A stretch of 64,000 nucleotides of DNA from GCA-002728855 sp036340635. GTDB lineage: Bacteria; Bacteroidota; Bacteroidia; Flavobacteriales; Flavobacteriaceae. The position numbers and the translations under genes were made by a program. The stretch is from NCBI GenBank assembly GCA_036340635.1, contig JAYYYF010000021.1, forward strand, positions 1-64,000, written 5' to 3'. Of this stretch, positions 45,545 to 52,851 are shown piece by piece (within the stretch, counting starts at the first letter, position 1; each line of letters begins with the position of its first letter). A model generated the notes under the pieces. It was not told where the DNA came from. It searched no databases and saw nothing but the letters and a program-made list of their open reading frames with translations.

Positions 45545-46079
45545 TTATCTTACTGTTTAAAATATTTTTGGCTCGTAATATCTTAACTTTTATGGTATTT
45601 AGCGGTTGGTTTAATTTTTTACTTATTTCCTTGTATGAAAGGCCTTCAAAAAAACGAAGCCTTAAAATTTTTTTGTATTCGTTTTTTAATGATTTAATGG
45701 ATTCAAGAATATGTTCTAATTTTTGAGTATTAATGATTATTTCTTCTGGAGAAATAGAAGTCGGATAATCTTTACTTTTAGGATTTAATGGGCTTGTCCG
45801 TATTTTAGAAATTTTATTTTTTTCTCTTAAAAAATCCTTATATAGATTTTTAGAAATAGTTAAAAGCCAAGTTTTAAATTTATAATTAGAATCAAATGAA
45901 TTAATCTTATCAAATGCCTTCGCAAAAGCCTTGACAGTTATATCCTCAGCTATTTCTTCATTTTGAATTGTTTTAAGCATATAACTATAGAGAGAATCCC
46001 AGTACAAGTCAAACAAAACTTTAAATGACTTCTGATCGTTTCTTTTAGCCCCTTGAATGAGTTTTTTTAAATTCTCCAT
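45525..46079 (-). CDS. ECF-type RNA polymerase sigma factor
   Basis: 184 residues with sigma region 2 (SFKVLFDLYWDSLYSYMLKT, then EIAEDITVKAFAKAFDKI) and region 4 (LRLRFFEGLSYKEISKKL, helix-turn-helix with IKVKILRAKNIL). A linker of about 30 residues joins them. Typical group 4 sigma factors have a membrane anti-sigma gene next to them; none is here. The downstream gene overlaps by 20 bases and encodes the NRAMP-like transporter, so the sigma factor may control transport directly or be regulated at the level of its own synthesis. Confidence 0.93.
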   Translation of the reverse strand: MENLKKLIQGAKRNDQKSFKVLFDLYWDSLYSYMLKTIQNEEIAEDITVKAFAKAFDKINSFDSNYKFKTWLLTISKNLYKDFLREKNKISKIRTSPLNPKSKDYPTSISPEEIIINTQKLEHILESIKSLKNEYKKILRLRFFEGLSYKEISKKLNQPLNTIKVKILRAKNILNSKINAENEY

Positions 46080-46103
46080 AGAGCTAATTCAATTTCAAAA
46101 TTT

Positions 46104-46310
46104 TCAATTAAGATGTGGATTTTGTTCTGGACAACTTTTTTCAGAAGGTAATTTACCACAATAAGAACAAGGTTCGTTTTTATTTTTTAAAAAAGGACTT
46201 TGACTAGCACATGTTCCAGAAAATTCCCCCCCTTTTTTTCCCCATATTTTTATTGCAATTCCTCCAAATGCAAGGCCAACAAGTAAAAATGTTATTAAAA
46301 ACAATTCCAT
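46104..46310 (-). CDS. small membrane protein with four cysteines, NqrM-like
   Basis: 68 residues: one N-terminal helix (MELFLITFLLVGLAFGGIAI, then KIWGKKGGEFSGT) and a short tail with four cysteines in the order GTC..., PCSYC, and SC. The spacing (Cys after the helix, then C-x-x-C, then Cys) and the FxGxAIxxWxKKGxFxGTC opening resemble NqrM, the iron-binding maturation factor of the Na+-translocating NADH:quinone reductase, also known as DUF539. This is a pattern match, not a proven identity; the nqr genes are not in this window. ATG 46310 is preferred over a TTG at 46319. It lies 25 bases before the sigma gene. Confidence 0.55.
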   Translation of the reverse strand: MELFLITFLLVGLAFGGIAIKIWGKKGGEFSGTCASQSPFLKNKNEPCSYCGKLPSEKSCPEQNPHLN

Positions 46311-46370
46311 ATCAATCAAAATTAAAAAAATATAGTTCTAAAAGGAAGATTTAATTTCTTTAAATTTAGA

Positions 46371-46871
46371 TCAAGTAAGTTGATCTAAATTACTGATTAC
46401 AATTTTAAAATAATAAAAAAGGAATACCAAAGAGACTGCAAATTTTAAAAAAACTCCTGTCAAAAAGCCAATAAAAGCTCCAAAAGCGGCCTTCAAAGCA
46501 CTTTCATTTTTTTCTGGTTTTGCAACTAATTCACCTAAAAAAGCCCCCAAAAATGCTCCAATAAGCACACCTAATGGCCCTAGGAATATAAGTCCTAAAA
46601 TTAAACCAAAGGTTGATCCCCACATACCCCATTTTGTACCTCCGAATTTTTTTGCTCCTAAAGCAGGGATTATATAATCAATTAAAAAAACAAAAATTGA
46701 TATAACAAAAGTTATAAATAAAAATAAATTTCCATCCAATTCTAACGAAGTTTGATGAAGAATTAATAACCCAACCCATCCTGTAATTGGCCCAGGTATT
46801 ATAGGTAAAAAACTTCCTATAATCCCAAGAATAATAAAGACAAGACCAATAAAAATAAGTAAGAAGTCCAT
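46371..46871 (-). CDS. DUF456-domain membrane protein
   Basis: 166 residues with four hydrophobic helices. The pattern GIIGSFLPIIPGPITGWVGLL in the first third, then KKFGGTKWGMWGSTFGLILG and FLGPLGVLIGAFLGAFLGEL with Gly-zipper helices, is the DUF456 signature. Function unknown. First gene of a possible operon with the NqrM-like protein (60-base gap) and the sigma factor, all on the reverse strand. Confidence 0.87.
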   Translation of the reverse strand: MDFLLIFIGLVFIILGIIGSFLPIIPGPITGWVGLLILHQTSLELDGNLFLFITFVISIFVFLIDYIIPALGAKKFGGTKWGMWGSTFGLILGLIFLGPLGVLIGAFLGAFLGELVAKPEKNESALKAAFGAFIGFLTGVFLKFAVSLVFLFYYFKIVISNLDQLT

Positions 46872-46981
46872 CTTAAACTGATTTAAAATTGATTATATAA
46901 CCAGACAAAATTAGAGATCTTTAATAAGATTGTTTCTCAAAAGTTGTAATTTTATTAAATAGTATTTCGTAATTAGCTAAA

Positions 46982-47476
46982 ATGATCTTTAATAAAATTT
47001 TTCAAACTTTATTGCTATTAGTCTTTTTTTTACTTAATATCTCATGTGATTTATTTGATTCTTCAAAGATTTCGAATAAAGAAATTGAAGCTGCTTCAAA
47101 ATGGTCTAAAAAAGATCAGCCTCCAACTTTTCCAGAATGTGAATCTTTGTCTTTTGAAAGCCAAATAGATTGTATGTCAGATATCTTGTCTACTTATATT
47201 ACTGATTATGTTTATTCTTCAGCTATGATAGCAAATGGAAATATTGATGAAGAAATTGTACTTGTAATTAAAATTGATAAAGAAGGTTTTTTTAGTTTGT
47301 CAGAAATTCAAAATTCTAATGAAGTAATTCAAGTTTTACCAGATATAGAAAGCTTACTAAGAGATGCGGTTATTTCTCTTCCACAAGCTTTGCCTGCTAC
47401 CAAAACTAATGTAGGAACTTTTGTTGAGACACAATTGACTTTACCTATTCAAATAATTGCTTTAGCTTCTGAATGA
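46982..47476 (+). CDS. lipoprotein with degenerate TonB-C-like domain
   Basis: 164 residues. Lipoprotein signal with ISCD (Cys22). The rest follows the order seen in TonB C-terminal domains of Bacteroidota: QPPTFPECESLSFESQIDCM, then GNIDEEIVLVIKIDKEGFF, LLRDAVISLPQALPA and QLTLPIQIIA; but the TonB Tyr-Pro core is not clear and there is no anchor helix or linker. Function unknown; possibly an outer-membrane-facing partner of a transport system. The stop overlaps the ruvC ATG (ATGA), so they are coupled. Confidence 0.62.
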   Translation: MIFNKIFQTLLLLVFFLLNISCDLFDSSKISNKEIEAASKWSKKDQPPTFPECESLSFESQIDCMSDILSTYITDYVYSSAMIANGNIDEEIVLVIKIDKEGFFSLSEIQNSNEVIQVLPDIESLLRDAVISLPQALPATKTNVGTFVETQLTLPIQIIALASE

Positions 47477-48033
47477 TACCTCAGGAAAAAATTATTTTGG
47501 GAATAGATCCCGGAACAACAATAATGGGTTTTGGGCTAATAAAAATAATTGAATCAAATATAGAGCTACTTCAATTAAATGAATTAAAAATGCAAAAATA
47601 TAATGACCATTACATAAAGCTTAAACTTATTTTTTCTAGAACTATTGATTTGATTGAAGAATTTAAACCTGATGAAATTGCAATTGAAGCACCCTTCTTT
47701 GGAAAAAATGTTCAGTCGATGTTAAAATTGGGAAGGGCGCAGGGAGTTGCTATGGCAGCAGGTCTTTCACGGGAGATACCCATCATTGAATATTCTCCAA
47801 GAAAGATAAAAATGTCAATCACTGGAAATGGCAATGCTAGTAAAGAGCAAGTAGCAAAAATGCTTCAAAATCTTTTAAAAATTAAATCTTTACCAAAGAA
47901 TCTTGATGCAACAGATGGTTTGGCAGCTGCTGTTTGTCATTTCTTCAATAGAGACAATTTATCTTCAGGGAAAAAGTTTTCTAGTTGGAAGGCATTTCTA
48001 AATCAAAATCCTCAAAAGATTAAAAAAGCATAA
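47473..48033 (+). CDS. ruvC: crossover junction endodeoxyribonuclease RuvC
   Basis: Resolves Holliday junctions made during recombination repair. Acidic active site: D12 in ILGIDPGTTIMGFG, E in EIAIEAPFFGKNVQS, and two Asp in LDATDGLAAAVCH. QSMLKLGRAQGVAMAA and SPRKIKMSITGNGNASKEQV are DNA-contact regions. 186 residues, slightly longer than E. coli RuvC (173). Coupled to the preceding lipoprotein gene by a four-base overlap. No ruvA or ruvB nearby. Confidence 0.96.
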   Translation: MIPQEKIILGIDPGTTIMGFGLIKIIESNIELLQLNELKMQKYNDHYIKLKLIFSRTIDLIEEFKPDEIAIEAPFFGKNVQSMLKLGRAQGVAMAAGLSREIPIIEYSPRKIKMSITGNGNASKEQVAKMLQNLLKIKSLPKNLDATDGLAAAVCHFFNRDNLSSGKKFSSWKAFLNQNPQKIKKA

Positions 48034-48093
48034 AATGTTCTAGATTTTGATAAACATAAGCCTTAATTTTATTCTTTGATTGAACTTAATAAT

Positions 48094-48198
48094 ATGAAAA
48101 ATCAAATGTGCTCATGTCAATGTAGTAATTGTGCTGAGGGCACCTGTATTAATTGTTCCTGTCAGGATTGTAGGTGTGAAGGTTGTTCTTGCAATTAA
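48094..48198 (+). CDS. 34-residue cysteine-rich protein, metallothionein-like
   Basis: Short ATG ORF with 11 cysteines in 34 residues: positions 6, 8, 10, 13, 18, 21, 23, 26, 28, 31 and 33. The other residues are mostly Ser, Asn, Gln, Gly, Glu and Asp. There are no aromatic residues, no His and no signal peptide. The C-x-C and C-x-x-C spacing is that of metallothioneins (small Cu or Zn/Cd-binding proteins), closer to fungal and MymT-type ones than to the SmtA/BmtA family, which has His and Tyr. A -7-like TATTCTTTG ends 16 bases before the ATG. Next gene hemW starts 46 bases on. Function is inferred from composition only. Confidence 0.72.
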   Translation: MKNQMCSCQCSNCAEGTCINCSCQDCRCEGCSCN

Positions 48199-48244
48199 AG
48201 AAGCTTCCTTTTTTGACCTTAGGCTTATAACTTAAAAAAGTTAA

Positions 48245-49378
48245 GTGGCTGGAGTATATATACATTTTCCTTTTTGTAAACAAGCATGTGATTATTGTAA
48301 TTTTTATTTTTCAACTCAAATGAAAAATAAAGAAAAAATTTTAGTTTCCATAAAAAAAGAAATTGAACTAAGAGATTTTGAATTGGGAGAAGGATGTTTG
48401 GAAAGTATATATTTTGGAGGAGGATCTCCTTCCTTATTAGATGCTGATGAGATTGAAAGTTTGATTATAAAAATAGAAGAAAAGTTTTCTTTCTCATCCA
48501 AAACCGAGATTACTTTGGAAATTAATCCTGATGATGTTACTAAAGAATATCTTGAAGCGATCAAAAGTATTGGTGTAAATCGTTTGAGCATTGGTGTTCA
48601 ATCTTTTTTGGACAAAGATCTACTCCTCATGAATCGTATCCATAGCTCTAAGCAATCTATAGATTCACTTGAAATTGTTTCAAAAATTTTTGACAATTAC
48701 TCGCTCGATTTGATTTATGGAATTCCAGGAAGTACAATTGAAGATTGGGATTCAAATATAGTTAAAGCCTTAGAATTCAAACCAAAACATTTTTCATGTT
48801 ATGCGCTGACAATTGAACCTAAAACGGTTTTAAGCAATAGGGTTAAAAACAAAAAAATTGTACTCCCAGATGATGACGCAATAAAAAAACAATTTGATCA
48901 TGTGATATCGGTTTTAGGGCAAAAAAACTATTTGCATTATGAGGTATCAAATTTTGCAAAACCAAGTTATATGTCGATAAATAACAGAAATTACTGGCTA
49001 AGGAAACCTTATTTAGGTATTGGTCCTTCTGCTCACAGTTTTGATGGTAAGTCAAAGAGAAGTTGGAATATTTCAAATAATAATTTATACTTAAAATCTA
49101 TTAAGGAAGGTATTCTCCCACTTGAAGATGAAGAGTTATCCATTAGAGAATCTTATAATGAATATATTATGTTAGGTCTTAGGACTTTTTTGGGGGTTTC
49201 TATCAGAAAGATTGAAAATGATTTTGGATCTGATTATCTCGTGTATTTTCAAAAAGAATCTAAAAAGTATTTAAAATCAAAACTTCTTATTTGGGATGAA
49301 GATGTAATAAAAATTAGTTCAAAGGGAAAATTTTTATCTGATAGAATAGCTTCAGATCTTTTTAAGTTAAAAGACTAA
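48245..49378 (+). CDS. hemW: heme chaperone HemW (oxygen-independent coproporphyrinogen oxidase-like)
   Basis: Radical-SAM protein of 377 residues. The 4Fe-4S motif CKQACDYCNF gives Cys11, 15, 18 (C-x3-C-x2-C); the following residues are as in HemW, not HemN, which has an extra Cys after this motif. Other motifs: SIYFGGGSPSLLDADEI, EITLEINPDDVTKEYLE, GVNRLSIGVQSFLDKDL and IYGIPGSTIEDWD. The C-terminal domain runs from ISIRESYNEYIMLGLRT. HemW delivers heme to membrane proteins in other bacteria. The start is GTG 48245; no ATG or TTG is better placed. Confidence 0.93.
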   Translation: MAGVYIHFPFCKQACDYCNFYFSTQMKNKEKILVSIKKEIELRDFELGEGCLESIYFGGGSPSLLDADEIESLIIKIEEKFSFSSKTEITLEINPDDVTKEYLEAIKSIGVNRLSIGVQSFLDKDLLLMNRIHSSKQSIDSLEIVSKIFDNYSLDLIYGIPGSTIEDWDSNIVKALEFKPKHFSCYALTIEPKTVLSNRVKNKKIVLPDDDAIKKQFDHVISVLGQKNYLHYEVSNFAKPSYMSINNRNYWLRKPYLGIGPSAHSFDGKSKRSWNISNNNLYLKSIKEGILPLEDEELSIRESYNEYIMLGLRTFLGVSIRKIENDFGSDYLVYFQKESKKYLKSKLLIWDEDVIKISSKGKFLSDRIASDLFKLKD

Positions 49379-49381
49379 AAA

Positions 49382-50758
49382 TTATTTGTTTTTTAATGTA
49401 GATGAAGAAAAGTACTTATAGAAAAGGATAATTGTTTCAATTCCTTTATAAAAGTTCTTAATTCCAAAATGTTCATTTGGAGAATGTATGGCATCACTAT
49501 CTAGCCCAAATCCCATCAAAATTGTTTTACACTTAAGAATTTTCTCAAACATGGGGACTATTGGGATGCTACCACCATCTCTTTTTGCCTTAGGTTTTAC
49601 GCCAAAGCTTTCTTGATATGCCTTTTCTGCAGCTCTAAATCCTGGACTATTTATTGGAGTTAGATACGGTTCTCCTCCATGATGAGTTTTTACTTCTACC
49701 TCAACTTCTTTTGGCGCAATTTTTTCAATATGTTTTTTAAATATTGAACTAATTTTTTTCCATTTTTGGTTTGGCACAAGGCGCATTGAAATTTTTGCAT
49801 GAGCCGTACTAGGGATAACAGTTTTTGAACCTTCTCCAATGTATCCACCCCATATTCCATTTACATCTAGAGTTGGACGAATTGATCGTCTTTCCTCTGT
49901 GTTGTATTCTAATTCCCCATGTGTTGAACTTATATCAAGTGATTCTCTGAATTTCTTTTCATCTGATTCTGAAAAGATAATTTCTTCTCTATCCTTTTTA
50001 GAGAGTTCCAACACATCCTCATAAAATCCAGGGATTGTAATTTTATTATTCTTGTCATGGAGTGAAGCTATAATTTTATTTAAAACATTTATTGGGTTAG
50101 CGATACTTCCCCCATATAATCCTGAATGTAGATCTCTATTTGGGCCCTTAATTTTTAATTCCATATAGGATAAACCCCTTAGTCCAACAGTTATTTTAGG
50201 ATTTTTTAGATTTCCAATACCCGTATCAGATATAATAATTATATCCGTTTTCAATTTATCCTTGTTTTTATTCAAATAGTTCTCCAAATTTTCACTTCCG
50301 ACCTCCTCTTCGCCTTCAAATAAAAACTTTACATTACATTTTAGTTGATTAGAATTTTTAAGAATTTGAAAAGCTTTTACGTGCATATATAACTGTCCCT
50401 TATCATCACATGATCCCCTGGCAAAGATTGCTCCATCTGGATGAATTTCAGTTTTTTTAATTATTGGCTCAAAAGGCGGGCTGTCCCATAAATTAATTGG
50501 ATCAGGAGGTTGTACATCATAATGTCCATAAACTAAAATCGTTGGTAATTCTTTTGAAAGAAAATTTTCTCCGTAAACTATTGGATGACCTTTAGTTTCT
50601 TCAATTTTCACATTTTCACAACCTGCCTGAATAAGTTTATTAGCAATCCAATCAGCGGCTTTTCTTACTTCATTTTTGTGATTAGGATCTGCACTTATGG
50701 AAGCTATTTTTAAAAATTCAAATAATTCATCTAAATATTTCTTTTTTTCACTTATCAT
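49382..50758 (-). CDS. M20-family dipeptidase/metallopeptidase
   Basis: 458 residues with zinc ligands seen in TILVYGHYDVQPPDP (His, catalytic Asp), ARGSCDDKGQLY (Asp bridging) and FLFEGEEEVGSENL (Glu-Glu). The lid domain starts near LRGLSYMELKIKGPNRDLHSG. The end has MGFGLDSDAIHSPNEHFGI with the last His ligand. This matches cytosolic M20A/M20F dipeptidases of the CNDP type; no signal peptide. Alone between hemW (convergent, three bases) and tRNA-Leu. Confidence 0.93.
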   Translation of the reverse strand: MISEKKKYLDELFEFLKIASISADPNHKNEVRKAADWIANKLIQAGCENVKIEETKGHPIVYGENFLSKELPTILVYGHYDVQPPDPINLWDSPPFEPIIKKTEIHPDGAIFARGSCDDKGQLYMHVKAFQILKNSNQLKCNVKFLFEGEEEVGSENLENYLNKNKDKLKTDIIIISDTGIGNLKNPKITVGLRGLSYMELKIKGPNRDLHSGLYGGSIANPINVLNKIIASLHDKNNKITIPGFYEDVLELSKKDREEIIFSESDEKKFRESLDISSTHGELEYNTEERRSIRPTLDVNGIWGGYIGEGSKTVIPSTAHAKISMRLVPNQKWKKISSIFKKHIEKIAPKEVEVEVKTHHGGEPYLTPINSPGFRAAEKAYQESFGVKPKAKRDGGSIPIVPMFEKILKCKTILMGFGLDSDAIHSPNEHFGIKNFYKGIETIILFYKYFSSSTLKNK

Positions 50759-50863
50759 TTTTTATTGAAAATTTTAAAATTCAAATTTACAAAACATAAT
50801 TTCTTTTTAATTACTCCAAATTAATTTATCAAAAACTTGATTATATTTACTCGCAAATTTAAA

Positions 50864-50945
50864 GCGGGTGTGGTGAAATTGGTAGACACGCTAGATTTAG
50901 GATCTAGTGCTTCACGGCGTGTGGGTTCGAGTCCCTCCACCCGCA
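50864..50945 (+). tRNA. tRNA-Leu (anticodon TAG)
   Basis: Acceptor GCGGGTG with CACCCGC, D arm with GGTAGACACG, anticodon stem CTAGA/TCTAG around TTTAGGA (anticodon TAG, reads CUA), a long class II variable arm (TGCTTCACGGCGTG) and T loop TTCGAGT. 82 bases, CCA not encoded. A -7-like TATATTTA lies at 50842-50849, 14 bases upstream. Confidence 0.95.
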
Positions 50946-50975
50946 CTTATCTATTTTAGATCACAAAATGATTAA

Positions 50976-51011
50976 TAAAGCTTAAATCTTTGAGATGAAA
51001 ATTAAGCTTTA
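50976..51011. terminator. possible bidirectional terminator or stem after tRNA-Leu
   Basis: Perfect 10-bp inverted repeat TAAAGCTTAA with TTAAGCTTTA around a 16-base loop, placed between tRNA-Leu and the convergent bestrophin gene. It is AT-rich and lacks a good T-run on either side, so termination is only a guess. Confidence 0.35.
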
Positions 51012-51034
51012 AGAACTTCAAGAAAAGATATATA

Positions 51035-51784
51035 TCAGGTATTTCTATTTATTCTAAAGTCATCTAATTTAATATCATCCAAACCATCTTTGTCAAATGG
51101 ATATTCCATTTGATCCTGTATGTTGTAAAGAGAGATTAGTATGAACTCACTAAGCATAACAATGAAGTAAGTTAATGGCTCCGAACCAACAGCATCTAGT
51201 CCTATTTTATTTACTACAGCAGGTGTGTAGATAACGGGGAAAAGATATATGAAAATTAGACAATATGCTTTTAAGCTTATAGGTGTTCTATGGGTATGTA
51301 TTGCAAGTAAATTTTCTTGTGCTATATGCACATCTCTTATAAATCTAAAGATTTTTTGCCTTGTACCTCCTTGAATGTTTTCTTCATTTTCTCTAACAAA
51401 AGCAAAAATTGCTTCAGTTTTTTCATCAATTTTTTTTGTGTTGGTATCAGATTGAGAAAGATGGTCTAAAAAAGAATTACTAAGATCTACTAGCAATTTC
51501 TTTGATTTTTCTTTGGCATCGTCCCCAAGGTTGGCACTATTAACAAAAAAATATTCAATGGTTCTAAGAGCACCTCTGTATAAACTTAAATGTTCTAATG
51601 CTTTTTCACGCCTTCTAAAAGCTCCTCTTATAGCAAAAACTAATGGGAAAATTATTGCAATACTTATAAGGGTTAAATCTATATTATAAACTATCCTGAA
51701 TTTGTAAGTAAAAAAAGGTAACGCAAATGAAAGCAAAAGCGTTACAAGTGTCCTATGATTGATTATTGAAAGATACCGTATCAC
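51035..51784 (-). CDS. bestrophin-like membrane channel
   Basis: 249 residues. Two hydrophobic stretches near the N-terminus (about 12-52) and two near the C-terminus (about 172-222), separated by a long helical cytoplasmic part. The features AFRRREKALEHLSLYRGAL, then IQDQMEYPFDKDGLDDIKLD at the end match the bestrophin family, in which the last motif (E-x-P-F-D-x-D-x-D-D) forms the Ca-sensing clasp in eukaryotes. Bacterial members can be cation or anion channels. The start is GTG 51784; TATCTTTC inside the first codons is a -7-like sequence, so the true start could lie a little downstream. Confidence 0.75.
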   Translation of the reverse strand: MIRYLSIINHRTLVTLLLSFALPFFTYKFRIVYNIDLTLISIAIIFPLVFAIRGAFRRREKALEHLSLYRGALRTIEYFFVNSANLGDDAKEKSKKLLVDLSNSFLDHLSQSDTNTKKIDEKTEAIFAFVRENEENIQGGTRQKIFRFIRDVHIAQENLLAIHTHRTPISLKAYCLIFIYLFPVIYTPAVVNKIGLDAVGSEPLTYFIVMLSEFILISLYNIQDQMEYPFDKDGLDDIKLDDFRINRNT

Positions 51785-51828
51785 AACTTTTTTTTATTAA
51801 ATTAGCCATTAAATCTATTAACTATATT

Positions 51829-52848
51829 ATGAAAAAACAAGTATTTTTTATTCTGAGTTTTATTTTCTCTTATCAAATAATCGCTCAGGACACTGAAAGC
51901 ACTAATCCTCTGTTTGAAGAACAGACTCCTTTAAAGGTTAAAATTAACTATTCCAATAAGGAGATGAATAAGAAAACAAATGACTCTACCTACATTACAA
52001 CTGATCTATCATATATGGATGGATCATCATGGAAAACTTTTGAAGTGAATTTAAGGGCAAGAGGTAATTTTAGAAGAGCTAAATGTTATTTTCCTCCTAT
52101 AAAGATGAAAATAAAAAAGGCTAATAGAGAGGGTACTTTATTCTCTGACAACAAAACATTAAAACTTGTTTTACCATGCTTACAACAGAAAGAGAAGAAT
52201 GATAATATTATTCAAGAACTTTTGGGTTATAAATTTTACGAAGTAATTTCTCCTTATCATTTTAAAACTAGAGAATTGGATATTGAATTTGAAGAGCCAA
52301 AAGGTAAAAAGACAAAAGTTTATCAATTAAAAGGGTTTTTAATTGAAGATGATAAGAAAGTCGCTAAACGTTTTGATGGGAAAGTTTTTGAAAGGTACAC
52401 TCATCCTTTAGCAATGGATGCTACAACATCTGTTCAAAACACATTTTTTCAATACATGATAGGCAATACAGATTTTTCAGTTGCATATCAACACAATGGC
52501 AAATTGTTGTTTGTTGATAAAAAAATCATGCCATTACCTTATGATTTTGACATGTCTGGATTGGTTAATGCTAGTTATGCTGTAGCAAATGAAACTCTAG
52601 GAATTTCTTCTGTTCGTGAGAGAAAATATAGAGGTTTTAAAAGGGCTCAAACAATTATTGATAAGGTAAGAGATGAATTTATTTCAAAAAAAGGTAAGAT
52701 TTTTGAAATAATTGAAAGTTATAAGGATCATTTTGAATTGGAATCAGAATACTCATCAGTAAAGGAATATATTGAGGAGTTTTATGAAATTTTAGAAGAT
52801 GATGGGGCTTTTCAAAAAAATATTGTTGCTCAGTTAAGAACAAAATAA
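51829..52848 (+). CDS. secreted CotH-like protein, function unknown
   Basis: 339 residues with a signal peptide (MKKQVFFILSFIFSYQIIAQ). The body has EVNLRARGNFRRAKCYFPP, NIIQELLGYKFYEVISPYHF, NTFFQYMIGNTDFSVAYQHN and KIMPLPYDFDMSGLVNASYA. These resemble CotH-type atypical kinases in which an N-x-D and a D-x-D in the DFD position bind metal and ATP; the order of conserved blocks agrees, but this is a remote match. If right, it may phosphorylate secreted proteins in the periplasm. ATG 51829 was chosen; the in-frame ATG at 51766 would place 21 residues before the signal peptide and overlap the divergent bestrophin. Confidence 0.6.
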   Translation: MKKQVFFILSFIFSYQIIAQDTESTNPLFEEQTPLKVKINYSNKEMNKKTNDSTYITTDLSYMDGSSWKTFEVNLRARGNFRRAKCYFPPIKMKIKKANREGTLFSDNKTLKLVLPCLQQKEKNDNIIQELLGYKFYEVISPYHFKTRELDIEFEEPKGKKTKVYQLKGFLIEDDKKVAKRFDGKVFERYTHPLAMDATTSVQNTFFQYMIGNTDFSVAYQHNGKLLFVDKKIMPLPYDFDMSGLVNASYAVANETLGISSVRERKYRGFKRAQTIIDKVRDEFISKKGKIFEIIESYKDHFELESEYSSVKEYIEEFYEILEDDGAFQKNIVAQLRTK

Positions 52849-52851
52849 ATT

